Positions 27,732 through 36,299 of a DNA stretch of 64,000 bases are shown piece after piece. Each line of letters starts with the position of its first letter. Position 1 is the first letter of the stretch. The notes below the pieces were generated by a model that ran no database searches, was not told the DNA's origin, and was given only the letters and a program-made list of their open reading frames with translations. Source of the stretch: an uncultured bacterium (lineage in GTDB: Bacteria > Cyanobacteriota > Vampirovibrionia > Gastranaerophilales > Gastranaerophilaceae); contig CASDPF010000004.1 of the NCBI GenBank assembly GCA_949282215.1, positions 1-64,000 of the forward strand, in the 5' to 3' direction. The position numbers were made by a program, and so were the translations under genes.

Positions 27732-28541
27732 CTAATCTAGTTTAAATATTTCCTCATCATTAGGAAAGTTGCCGTTTTTGACGTCTTCATTAAATCGTTT
27801 TGCACAGTCAAATATTAATGATTTCATATCGCCGTATTTTCTTGCAAATTTCGGTTTGAAATCACTAAATTTGCCAAATACATCGTCAGAAACTAACACT
27901 TGTGCGTCGCAATATCTGCCGGCTCCGCAAGATATTGTTGGGATTTTAAGATTTTCGGTTATATATTTTGCACTTTCTTCTGGCACCATTTCTAAGACAA
28001 CAGAGAAAGCTCCGGCATTTTCAAGCCGTTTTGCTTGTTTTAATATTTCTTCTGTTGCTTCTTGTGTTTTTCCTTGAATTTTATATCCGCCTAATGTATT
28101 CAAAAACTGCGGAGTAAAACCTAAATGTCCCATTACAGGGATACCGGAGGTTGTTAATCTTTTTACTACTTCAAGGATATAACCACTATACCCTTCTATT
28201 TTAACTGCATTTGCACCAAGTCTAATCATTTCTCCGCAATTTGATATAGCTGTTGAAACATCTGTATGATAGCTGAGAAATGGCATATCCGTTACTACAA
28301 GTGCTCTTTTTGCCCCTTTTGCGACAGCCTTTGTAAAAATTTTTATTTCCTCAACACCAATACTGTGGGTTGTGTCATATCCTAAAGCTACCATAGCAAG
28401 GCTGTCACCTATTAATACAATATCAATTCCCGCTTCATCTATATATTTTGCAGTGGAGTAGTCATAAGCCGTTAATACTGAAAATTTTTCGTTATTGCTT
28501 TTATATTTTTGGATAGTATTTACAGTGATTTTTTTCAACAT
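27732..28541 (-). CDS. panB: 3-methyl-2-oxobutanoate hydroxymethyltransferase
   Basis: A 269-residue enzyme that uses methylene-tetrahydrofolate to form ketopantoate, the first committed step of pantothenate synthesis. KFSVLTAYDYSTAKYIDEAG, the metal site IGDSLAMVALGYDTT, VTDMPFLSYH and the VMGHLGFTPQ block are diagnostic. It starts 2 bp after yvcK ends and is separated from its pathway partner panC by the pilin cassette. Confidence 0.97.
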   Translation of the reverse strand: MLKKITVNTIQKYKSNNEKFSVLTAYDYSTAKYIDEAGIDIVLIGDSLAMVALGYDTTHSIGVEEIKIFTKAVAKGAKRALVVTDMPFLSYHTDVSTAISNCGEMIRLGANAVKIEGYSGYILEVVKRLTTSGIPVMGHLGFTPQFLNTLGGYKIQGKTQEATEEILKQAKRLENAGAFSVVLEMVPEESAKYITENLKIPTISCGAGRYCDAQVLVSDDVFGKFSDFKPKFARKYGDMKSLIFDCAKRFNEDVKNGNFPNDEEIFKLD

Positions 28542-28543
28542 AT

Positions 28544-29905
28544 TTAGCCTTTAGCTGTTAAATCCTTGTGTGGGAATATTGTTCTTTTTTCGTTTTTATG
28601 CTCTTTTTTATACCAATAATAAATAGCTCTTGCAACTCTGTTTGAACTATGACGTACAAGTCCTTCTTTATTATCTTCTATAAGTTTTTTAGGGAAAATT
28701 CTTATTCCCAGCTTTTTTATGTTATCAACATCTACTTTAACAGGATATGAGCCTGCTAATTTGTATTTGCTTGCAAGATTTAGCGGTATAAAATCATTTA
28801 CAAGTACTGCATCCAAGATATCTCTGCTGTTAGCATGCTTCATTAAGGCACTGACATGGTCAGATACTGTGTAATTATCTGTTTCTCCAGGTTGAGTCAT
28901 AATGTTACATACATATATTTTTTTCGCATTTGATTGTGCTACTTCTTTTGCTATTTCTTCGATTAGCAGGTTTGGTATAACGCTTGTGTATAAGCTTCCA
29001 GGTCCCATTATGATTAAGTCAGCATCTTTAATTGCTGTAATTACATCCTCAAGTGGTTTACAATGAGCCGGATCAGTAAATAATCTTTTTATTTTTCCAT
29101 GGGCTTCAGGAATGTTTGATTCTCCATGAATTATGCTGCCATCTTCCATCTCAGCGACAAGTTTCATATCATCAAGAGTTGATGGCAAAACTCTTCCTCT
29201 TATTGAAAGTACGTTAGATGATTCTTTTACCGCACGAACCATATCACCTGTAATTGCACATAGTGCGGTTAAAAATAAGTTCCCAAAGCTGTGACCTTCA
29301 AGTCCTTCACCTGATTTAAATCTGTATTGGAATAGTTTTGTGATTAAATCTTCATCATCAGCCAATGCTGCAATACAGTTTCTGATATCTCCGGGAGGTA
29401 AAATCCCCATATCTTCTCTTAATCTTCCGGAACTTCCTCCGTCATCACCTACTGTAACAACTGCAGTTATATTATTGGTAATATGTTTAATACCCTTTAA
29501 AAGCATTGATAAACCTGTCCCGCCACCAATTGCTACAATTTTAGGACCGCGGTTTAGTTTTCTTCTTCTATATAATGCTTCTAATATCGTTTCTTTTTCT
29601 CTTCCGTTGTTTAAGTCGAGTATTGATAAATTTGTTTTTTGCCAACCTTTAAAAAATATTGCTGCACCAAACATTATTATCGTAAATGCTACCCACTCTG
29701 TAGAAATTTTTGTAGCAACTTTTCTTATGAATTCCATTGTGTAAAATACGGGTTTTATATCGCATAAAATTAAAAAACCGAGAGCCATCATTACTGCTCC
29801 TAAAAAAATTAATGCGAACCAACGTTTTACTTGTAATCCAGGAATCAACCATCCTGCATCTTTTGGCATTTTCATACTATTTCTAAAATTTTTCATCTTC
29901 ATCAC
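28544..29905 (-). CDS. yvcK: YvcK/CofD-like protein with N-terminal membrane anchor
   Basis: A 453-residue protein of the YvcK (gluconeogenesis factor, CofD-like) family. These bind UDP-sugars and affect central carbon flow and cell-wall metabolism. The Rossmann start KIVAIGGGTGLSMLLKGIK lies at about residue 120, followed by VTVGDDGGSSGRLRED and DLIIMGPGSLYTSVIPNL. Two N-terminal transmembrane segments precede it (about residues 28-50 and 68-88), as in cyanobacterial members and unlike Bacillus YvcK. It is flanked tightly by pxpA and panB. Confidence 0.9.
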   Translation of the reverse strand: MMKMKNFRNSMKMPKDAGWLIPGLQVKRWFALIFLGAVMMALGFLILCDIKPVFYTMEFIRKVATKISTEWVAFTIIMFGAAIFFKGWQKTNLSILDLNNGREKETILEALYRRRKLNRGPKIVAIGGGTGLSMLLKGIKHITNNITAVVTVGDDGGSSGRLREDMGILPPGDIRNCIAALADDEDLITKLFQYRFKSGEGLEGHSFGNLFLTALCAITGDMVRAVKESSNVLSIRGRVLPSTLDDMKLVAEMEDGSIIHGESNIPEAHGKIKRLFTDPAHCKPLEDVITAIKDADLIIMGPGSLYTSVIPNLLIEEIAKEVAQSNAKKIYVCNIMTQPGETDNYTVSDHVSALMKHANSRDILDAVLVNDFIPLNLASKYKLAGSYPVKVDVDNIKKLGIRIFPKKLIEDNKEGLVRHSSNRVARAIYYWYKKEHKNEKRTIFPHKDLTAKG

Positions 29906-30700
29906 CTATTCAACCCATCCTGAAAGACAAGCATTCTTATAATTTACCGGTACAGGGGTAATTAAATCTTTTGATTGTTTTATTAATTCTCGTGCATTCG
30001 CAATTTTGTTTGAAAAATGTACTGTATCAGCTATAATTGTGGTTTTACCGCCTGCTGCATTATCTATTTGAGATGTAGCAAGTAGATTTTTTAATCTGTT
30101 TATAGAAAAGAATATATTTTCATAATCTTTTTTACTAAAATCTATACTGCCATCTGAGTTGTAAGTTTTTTCCAAATGAATTTCATGTGCTATAGGAATA
30201 TTAATTTCTTCACCTACATTTGCTGTGACATCGCCATAGGCTCCATAATATACAAGCCATTGAGAGCATTTTTTTATTGCTTTTGCTATAGCTTTTGCAA
30301 ATACAAAATCTTCAGCAGCTTGTCTATACATAGCACCGTGCGGACGTACATGTTCAATTTCCAGTTTATAAGTTTTGGCAAAAGACATTAACGCTCCGAC
30401 CTGATAGATAACAAGTGCTTCAATTTCATCTTCTGATAACTCCATAGGTCTGTATCCAAATCCTTGGATATCATCAAATCCTATGTGTGCCCCGACTACT
30501 ACATTTTTCTCTTTAGCTTTAAGAAGAGCATTTTTTATTGCCATCGGATCTCCTGCATGAAATCCGCAAGATATATTAACTGAACTTGCATAATCCAATA
30601 ATGAAAATTCAGCATTGTTTTTATATATCCCAAAGCTTTGAGCTAAATCTATATTAAAATCAATGTTTTTGATTGGTCTTCTCTCAAGAGTTTGTATCAT
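29906..30700 (-). CDS. pxpA: LamB/YcsF family protein (5-oxoprolinase subunit A-like)
   Basis: A 264-residue member of the LamB/YcsF family, known as PxpA in the PxpABC 5-oxoprolinase that opens pyroglutamate. Family motifs are DFNIDLAQSFGIY, NISCGFHAGDPMAI, GAHIGFDDIQGFGYR and HVRPHGAMYRQ. Some usual residues differ (DLNCDLGE is DFNIDLAQ; GAHPGYPD is GAHIGFDD), so activity may differ. pxpB and pxpC are not in the window. It ends immediately before yvcK. Confidence 0.85.
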   Translation of the reverse strand: MIQTLERRPIKNIDFNIDLAQSFGIYKNNAEFSLLDYASSVNISCGFHAGDPMAIKNALLKAKEKNVVVGAHIGFDDIQGFGYRPMELSEDEIEALVIYQVGALMSFAKTYKLEIEHVRPHGAMYRQAAEDFVFAKAIAKAIKKCSQWLVYYGAYGDVTANVGEEINIPIAHEIHLEKTYNSDGSIDFSKKDYENIFFSINRLKNLLATSQIDNAAGGKTTIIADTVHFSNKIANARELIKQSKDLITPVPVNYKNACLSGWVE

Positions 30701-30796
30701 ATCGTGTTATTCCCGCTAAAATTTGTTCTTAATACCATAATTATACTCACTAAATAAATAATTGCCACTATCTTTACATAATTTTAACCAGAAAGT

Positions 30797-30829
30797 AAAA
30801 AGCTCTCTGTATATGTCAGAGAGCTTTTT
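30797..30829. terminator. Intrinsic terminator after rpsT
   Basis: AAAAGCTCTCTG and CAGAGAGCTTTT arms around a 7-nt loop, 20 bp beyond the rpsT stop on the minus strand. Confidence 0.88.
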
Positions 30830-30849
30830 AGAATTCTAATTTAGCTTAA

Positions 30850-31119
30850 CTATTTTGCTTGTAATTTATTTACAGCTAAAGTTAATCTTGATTTCTTTCT
30901 AGCTGCTGTATTTTTATGAAGAATACCTTTAGAAACAGCTTTATCGCATAATTGGTATGCTTTAGAAAGTGCTGCATTTAAAGCTTCTTTATCTTCACCT
31001 TTAGCAAGTTCAAGAACTTTTTTCAAAGCAGTTTTGATAGAAGATTTGAATGCTACGTTTCTAAGTCTGTTTTTTTCAGCTATAAGAACTCTTTTTTTAG
31101 CAGATTTAATATTTGCCAT
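30850..31119 (-). CDS. rpsT: 30S ribosomal protein S20
   Basis: An 89-residue S20, an early-binding 16S rRNA protein of the body of the small subunit. MANIKSAKKRVLIAEKNR and the following Lys/Ala-rich helices are typical. ATG 31119 has AAAGGAAA upstream; the upstream in-frame extension to 31164 is not conserved. It is a single gene with its own terminator. Confidence 0.96.
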   Translation of the reverse strand: MANIKSAKKRVLIAEKNRLRNVAFKSSIKTALKKVLELAKGEDKEALNAALSKAYQLCDKAVSKGILHKNTAARKKSRLTLAVNKLQAK

Positions 31120-31235
31120 TTTTAAATTTCCTTTTCTAAGTCTTGTGGTGCTTAATGACTGCACCGTACTCGAGGATGTGAGTATTTTTATACTATTTTA
31201 AAAACTTTTTTTTTTCAAGTATTATGTTAAGCTTT

Positions 31236-32075
31236 TTAAAAATTCATTTCCCAACCTTCTTCTATAACTTTAGCTGTACAGCCGTAAGATCCATTTGATG
31301 TGGTGCTTTTAGGATTACATAAATTGGGATTAGTTTTCCAATATAGGTTAGGGTTAAAACTCCGTCCTGAGTTTGTGCGTATTTATATCCATAATATGGA
31401 TGGACTTCCCCTTGTTTGTTTATTCTGAATAAGTGTATATCTCTACCAATTACATTCGGATTTTTTGACCCATTCACATCCACAGTAAGTGAGCTCCAAT
31501 TGTCATTCCATGGCATTAGTTTTATTATGAAACCATCTGTGGTCTTAAATGAGAATTCGTTAGCTGTAAATATTTTTCCGCTACTGGTTCCGTTGATAAA
31601 AAATGCCTCGTATTCACATGTTGATGTGCCATAGCAAAATTTCAAAATGTGGTAATTTTCTTGGAATAATTTTGTTGCATTCTCCACCCAAGCTGAATTT
31701 ATACTTCCTTCAAATCCCATACAACTCATATCTTCGCAACTTGTTTGATGCTTCATGGATACCATTACTTGAGATATTTGCGTATAGAATTTTTGTAAGC
31801 CTGTTACGTAAGTCTTTTTCTGATACTTATTTACAAGAGTCGGAAGTGTTATAGCTGCAACAATACCAATAATTCCTAATGTGACTAATACTTCAGCAAG
31901 AGTAAAGGCTTTTAATGATTTGTAATTGGATACAGATAAAGAATTTTGATTTCTAAATGAAATTAAACTTAGTAAAGTAATTGATCGTTTAACAAATCGC
32001 ACTAAACAGTAAGTTTTTCGCTTAGTGTTGCCCCCCCCCCCAAGTGTGTTTTAAAGCTATTACTGCATTTTTCAT
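31236..32075 (-). CDS. Type IV pilin-like gene with G11 tract OFF and a second C-terminal frameshift
   Basis: ATG 32075 (AAGGAG upstream) gives MKNAVIALKHTW, then G11 (32031-32041) and a stop within three codons. Ten or thirteen G would read through GGGNTKRKTYCLVRFVKRS, then FTLAEVLVTLGIIG about 50 residues from the start, an unusually long leader. A second break lies near 31370-31390: the open frame ends at 31262, whereas the next frame encodes LYWKTNPNLC and GSYGCTAKVIEEGWEMNF, which matches pilin C-termini, and stops at 31236. So the gene is phase OFF and probably also decayed, unless the second break is a sequencing error. Confidence 0.75.
32031..32041 (-). repeat. G11 homopolymer tract inside pilin coding region
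   Basis: Eleven C on the plus strand, read as G11 twelve codons after the ATG. Frame analysis shows it is closed at eleven and twelve, open at ten or thirteen. Confidence 0.95.
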
Positions 32076-32295
32076 ATATTTTATTTCTCCTTTCTTAATA
32101 ATTTTATCACGTTAAGTTTGAAATTGCAATTTGTGTATATTATGTATATAAAATATATTTTAACTTTTGTAACAGTATTCAAAAGAATTAGTTCTTAAGG
32201 ATTATATTTTTTACCCGTTTGTGCTATATATAAAAATAAAAGAATTGGATTATAGTTATATAATAATTCAAGTTAAGAGAGATATGGAGGCGCAA

Positions 32296-34017
32296 ATGTC
32301 AGTAGGACAATTCGTATTTATGTTACACAGCCACCTTCCTTATTATAGAAAAGCGGGCATGTGGCCGTTCGGGGAAGAGAATCTTTATGAATGTATGGCA
32401 GAAACTTACATTCCTTTATTGAACGCTATTTCCGAGCTATATGAAGAAGGTATCAAAGCCAAGTTGACTGTTGGTATCACACCAATTCTAGCTGAACAGC
32501 TTAATGATGAACATCTGAAACATGGTTTTGTGGAATATTTAGATTCAAGAATTAAGCAGGTTTCAAAGGATTTAGACAGATATCCTGATCCGCAAGTTGC
32601 TCATTCTCAGCACTTAAAATATTTGGCAAAATATTATTTCGATTGGTTTAATCATATTAAAGATTCTTTTGTAAATAAATACGGAATGGACTTAATCGGT
32701 GAATTTAAAAAGTATCAAGATTTAGGTTGTATTGAAATTACAACATCGGGTGCAACACATGGTTTTTCACCGCTTCTTGCGACTGACAGTAATTTGAATG
32801 CTCAATTCAAAGTCGGTTCTGACACAACAAAAAGATTATTCGGAAAAAAAGCAAAAGGTTGCTGGCTTCCTGAATGTGCATATAGACAAGGTTACGAGTA
32901 TGTAGGTAAAGATGGTAAAAAACATTGGAGACCTGCTATTGAAGTTACACTTCAAAACAATGATATAGAATACTTCTTTACAGAATCACATGTAATTGAA
33001 GGCGGTAATTCTATAGGTAACAGACGTGTAATCGGCGTATATGGAAATATTGAATATATTCCTTTACCGGAACGTCCGGCTACAGGCTATGATACATATT
33101 CTGCTTATTGGCTGCCGGATGCCCAAGTTGCGGTTATGGGTAGAAACGACAGAGCCGGATATCAAGTATGGTCAGCTGCTGATGGATATCCTGGTGACGG
33201 TTGTTTCCGTGAATTCCATAAAAAAGATGATAAATCAGGCATGCATTATTGGAGAATAACTTCACCTACTACAGATTTGGGTGATAAAATGTTGTATGAT
33301 CCTGTATTAGCTTTAAATAAAATCAGTGAAAACTCTGATCACTATACAACTTTAATTTATCATTTGTTAAATGATTATAAAAAAGCTCATAATGGTAAAG
33401 AAGGGCTTGTAATGGTATCTTTTGATACAGAATTGTTCGGACACTGGTGGTTTGAAGGTGTTGAATTTATTAAACAAGTGATTAAAAAATTCAACCAGTA
33501 TCTTCCAGAAGTTGAAAGAATGACAGCAGGTGAATACTTGCATGCATATCCGCCGACTGAAGCTATTCAAATCCCTGAAAGTTCTTGGGGACAAGGCGGT
33601 CACTTCTATGTATGGAATAACCACTTAACAGAATGGATGTGGCCAATTATTCATGCTTGCGAAAAACGTATTAATGCTATTGCGGATAAGTATCCTGAAA
33701 TTCCTGAGGATAAGCTTCTTCATAGAGCATTAAATCAAATGGCTAGAGAAAATCTGCTACTTCAAAGTTCGGATTGGCCGTTCTTGATTACTACATGGCA
33801 GGCAAAAGATTATGCTACAGATAGATTTAGAGAGCATGTTGACAGATTTGAAAAAATTTGCGATATGATTGAAGGCGGTAATATTGATGAATCAGTTTTG
33901 AGTGAAATTGAAAGTATTGATAACTGCTTCCCTGTAATTGATTATAGGGTTTATCAGTCACTTGAAGAGGGTGTAATTCCGCAGCAATCTAAAAAATTAG
34001 CTCCTCTATATCAATAG
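32296..34017 (+). CDS. GH57 family 1,4-alpha-glucan branching enzyme-like protein
   Basis: A 573-residue glycoside hydrolase of family 57. Motif 1 is LHSHLPYYRKAG, the nucleophile region reads GCWLPECAYRQGYEY, and the catalytic Asp region is VSFDTELFGHWWFEG. A C-terminal helical domain with ESSWGQGGHFYVWNNH resembles GH57 branching enzymes. The reaction would be alpha-1,6 branching of glycogen or starch; a debranching or amylase role is the alternative. ATG 32296 follows GGAGG by 5 nt; the upstream in-frame extension from 32221 is not supported. It stands alone with a terminator. Confidence 0.88.
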   Translation: MSVGQFVFMLHSHLPYYRKAGMWPFGEENLYECMAETYIPLLNAISELYEEGIKAKLTVGITPILAEQLNDEHLKHGFVEYLDSRIKQVSKDLDRYPDPQVAHSQHLKYLAKYYFDWFNHIKDSFVNKYGMDLIGEFKKYQDLGCIEITTSGATHGFSPLLATDSNLNAQFKVGSDTTKRLFGKKAKGCWLPECAYRQGYEYVGKDGKKHWRPAIEVTLQNNDIEYFFTESHVIEGGNSIGNRRVIGVYGNIEYIPLPERPATGYDTYSAYWLPDAQVAVMGRNDRAGYQVWSAADGYPGDGCFREFHKKDDKSGMHYWRITSPTTDLGDKMLYDPVLALNKISENSDHYTTLIYHLLNDYKKAHNGKEGLVMVSFDTELFGHWWFEGVEFIKQVIKKFNQYLPEVERMTAGEYLHAYPPTEAIQIPESSWGQGGHFYVWNNHLTEWMWPIIHACEKRINAIADKYPEIPEDKLLHRALNQMARENLLLQSSDWPFLITTWQAKDYATDRFREHVDRFEKICDMIEGGNIDESVLSEIESIDNCFPVIDYRVYQSLEEGVIPQQSKKLAPLYQ

Positions 34018-34037
34018 AAATATGCAGATAGAATAAC

Positions 34038-34070
34038 AAAAGACCGATAAAGTTTTTATCGGTCTTTTTT
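34038..34070. terminator. Bidirectional intrinsic terminator
   Basis: AAAAGACCGATAAA and TTTATCGGTCTTTT arms around a 3-nt loop, between convergent genes ending at 34017 and 34069. Confidence 0.9.
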
Positions 34071-34650
34071 ATAAAGTTAAATCTAATTCAGGAATGAGAG
34101 GTTTAATTTTATTAACATCTTCATCTGAAAGCTCTACTATTGGTTTTTGCATGAAATCAAGTTTTGCATTTTCATTAATGTGGAATATTTTTTTATATAA
34201 ATCTTTAAGCTTAATTCCAAAATCAGCAATGCCGAGCCAAGCGTCGAGAAAAATATTATCATTTTGTATTAATACATGATCTAGGACTTTATTTTCATCT
34301 TGTAAATAAGGTTTTATAGCCTGGCAATTTTTTATACCGTTAATTCTCATTCCTAAATAGGAAAAATAAGAATATTCTTGACAATTTAATGCACGAATTC
34401 TATCAATATCTTTTATTAATGTCTTATAAAATTCAACTGGGTTATTTTGAATATTAGTTCTGTTTTCACGTGCTTGCATTAAAAACATTTGTTTAAATTT
34501 AAGTTTAGCTAAAAGTTCTTTATCTTTGCTTAATTCATTATAATTTAGACGTGCAAGCTTATTTGGTGAAGGGTAAGGAAATCGTTCGTTTACTCTTTCA
34601 CAAACTTTTGTTGCAATTGTTAAATGTTTTAGTGGCATTGTAGGGTTCAT
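34069..34650 (-). CDS. Putative Cys-His-Asp hydrolase, paralogue 1 of 3
   Basis: A 193-residue protein. Cys90 in LNCQEY, His125 in LDHVLIQ and Asp136 in FLDAWLGIADFG have the order and spacing of a papain/transglutaminase-like triad. The N-terminal 85 residues are helical (KVCERVNERFPYPSPNKLARLN). It is related to the next two genes by the NC-x-[ED]-[YF], D-[HQ]-x-[LV] and D-x-WL blocks. No signal peptide is seen. It overlaps the gene upstream by 4 bp. Function (protease, peptidase, effector-like) is not established. Confidence 0.75.
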   Translation of the reverse strand: MNPTMPLKHLTIATKVCERVNERFPYPSPNKLARLNYNELSKDKELLAKLKFKQMFLMQARENRTNIQNNPVEFYKTLIKDIDRIRALNCQEYSYFSYLGMRINGIKNCQAIKPYLQDENKVLDHVLIQNDNIFLDAWLGIADFGIKLKDLYKKIFHINENAKLDFMQKPIVELSDEDVNKIKPLIPELDLTL

Positions 34651-35327
34651 TTTTTAAATACCAGTTTCGGAAATTGTTTTTTTAAAGTTTCAATAGTCTT
34701 AATATCAGGTTCGTAAGTGTTTTCAGGCTTTAGTAATAATCTGTCGTTATGATTTAAGCCTAATATTTGATACTTTTTCTTAGCTTTTTTTACACTGCCG
34801 GAAAACCCATCTAGCCATAAATCTAAAATTTGAGTATTATTTGTCGGTTCAAAATATGTACCGTTACGTTTAGTTATTGGGTTATTTTTAGTTTTTGGAA
34901 CTTTGAATGCAATAAGCGTTTGGTCTAAATCCTTAATAATTCCGTTTGGAGTTTTTGCGTGTAGAGTGTAGATGTCGCAATTTTTAATTCCATTCATTTT
35001 AAGTATCGTTTTTCCGATTTCAGCAAATTCTGCACAATTTCCGACTTTAAAAGCCTTGACACAACCGATTAATCCCCGAAATACTTCAGGTAATCCTCCG
35101 TCAAGATAAAAAGTCTGACTAAATTTTCTAATGAACTTTAATCTGTCACTCAAATCTTTAATTTCTCCAGCTAGTTCTTGTTGTTTTTCTAGGGGAAGCA
35201 TTTCGTATTTAGCAGGACTTTTGACGTCGTGGAATTCTTTATTAAAAATTCTTTTGACTTGCTTTATATTTTTAGAAAATTGCGATTTTCCTGTAAAGTT
35301 ATAATTGTTTTTTATATTATTATTCAT
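34647..35327 (-). CDS. Putative Cys-His-Asp hydrolase, paralogue 2 of 3 (His lost)
   Basis: A 226-residue paralogue. Cys98 (VGNCAEF) and Asp169 (ILDLWLDGF) are kept, but the histidine position reads DLDQTLIAF, that is Gln. The protein also has a 25-residue insert before the Asp block. An N-terminal NNYNFTGKSQF precedes the helical region. Loss of His suggests an inactive or altered family member. It is coupled to paralogue 1 by a 4-bp overlap and lies 22 bp after paralogue 3. Confidence 0.72.
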   Translation of the reverse strand: MNNNIKNNYNFTGKSQFSKNIKQVKRIFNKEFHDVKSPAKYEMLPLEKQQELAGEIKDLSDRLKFIRKFSQTFYLDGGLPEVFRGLIGCVKAFKVGNCAEFAEIGKTILKMNGIKNCDIYTLHAKTPNGIIKDLDQTLIAFKVPKTKNNPITKRNGTYFEPTNNTQILDLWLDGFSGSVKKAKKKYQILGLNHNDRLLLKPENTYEPDIKTIETLKKQFPKLVFKK

Positions 35328-35349
35328 ATTACAAAAATTTCCTTTCCTA

Positions 35350-36027
35350 TTACATTTTCATAAAATCTTTTTTTTGAATAAATTGTGGGAAATTACATTT
35401 CAAATAATCAATAGTTGATTGTGTTATTTTAGGATTTTGTTCGGAAGTAAACAATAATTTTACGTATTTATTACCCAAAGCAAGAAATTTTGCATATTCA
35501 GAATTATATTTAATGATAGCATTATGTGCGTAATCGGCAAAGCCGAGCCATGGGTCTATTATTATCATATTTTTTAGGTCTTTATTCTTATATACCAAAA
35601 AATTTGAGCCTGGTGGGTTTGCAACCAGTACCGCATGGTCAAGTTGTTTAAGATTTTGAGTGAGTATTCTTGCTTTGACTGTTTTTATGCCATTAGCAGC
35701 CAGAATGAGTTCAGCCAGTTTTGTATAATCTGCACAGTTGATGTTTTTATAATTTTTCATATTTTTAATGAAGCGTTGATAAAAATATAGCGGTTCTGCT
35801 GGCGTAAATAATTTCCAAGCGTCATCTCTTATAACTTTGTTTTGAAACTGTTTCTTTTTGTAGTAGTTAATAAATCTGTCATTTTCATTTGCAAATTTCA
35901 TTGTTTCAACTCTTGTTCCGGAAATAGCAGGAAATTCTTTTGCTATAATCCTGCAGACTTTATCTGCATCTCGAATAATTTTATTTGAGCCAAAAGTTGG
36001 GCTAATTTTTACACTACAAGTTTCCAT
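35350..36027 (-). CDS. Putative Cys-His-Asp hydrolase, paralogue 3 of 3
   Basis: A 225-residue paralogue, first in the three-gene run. Cys98 (NINCADY), His131 (LDHAVLV) and Asp158 (IIDPWLGFADYA) form an intact candidate triad. The N-terminus, KISPTFGSNKIIRDADKVCRII, parallels paralogue 2. The block after the Cys (KLAELILAANGIKT) matches ILKMNGIKN in paralogue 2. The run ends at tRNA-Asp on its upstream side (opposite strand). Confidence 0.75.
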   Translation of the reverse strand: METCSVKISPTFGSNKIIRDADKVCRIIAKEFPAISGTRVETMKFANENDRFINYYKKKQFQNKVIRDDAWKLFTPAEPLYFYQRFIKNMKNYKNINCADYTKLAELILAANGIKTVKARILTQNLKQLDHAVLVANPPGSNFLVYKNKDLKNMIIIDPWLGFADYAHNAIIKYNSEYAKFLALGNKYVKLLFTSEQNPKITQSTIDYLKCNFPQFIQKKDFMKM

Positions 36028-36158
36028 AATTTTGCTAAAACACGTGAATATAATAAATTGCTACAATGTGGAAATTCTTTAAAAATTTTTTATAATAAAA
36101 CTATTGCAAAAAAAAATTTAGCATTCTATAATAATACTTGTCGAAAGACCAAGGACAT

Positions 36159-36236
36159 GGGAGCGTAGCTCAGTTTGGTTAGAGCGCATGCCTGTCACGC
36201 ATGAGGTCGCGAGTTCGAGCCTCGTCGTTCCCGCCA
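36159..36236 (+). tRNA. tRNA-Asp (GTC anticodon)
   Basis: Acceptor GGGAGCG pairs with CGTTCCC, the D-arm contains AGCTCAGTTTGGTTAGAGC, and the anticodon loop CTGTCAC gives GTC. The T-loop is GTTCGAGCC, and CCA is encoded at 36234-36236. A strong terminator follows. Confidence 0.97.
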
Positions 36237-36247
36237 TTTTTAAAATT

Positions 36248-36269
36248 AGCACCTTCGGGTGCTTTTTTA
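36248..36269 (+). terminator. Intrinsic terminator with TTCG loop after tRNA-Asp
   Basis: AGCACC and GGTGCT arms closed by a TTCG tetraloop and followed by six T. Confidence 0.93.
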
Positions 36270-36299
36270 GTATATAGTTTGGTACGGTGTGGAGTGAAA

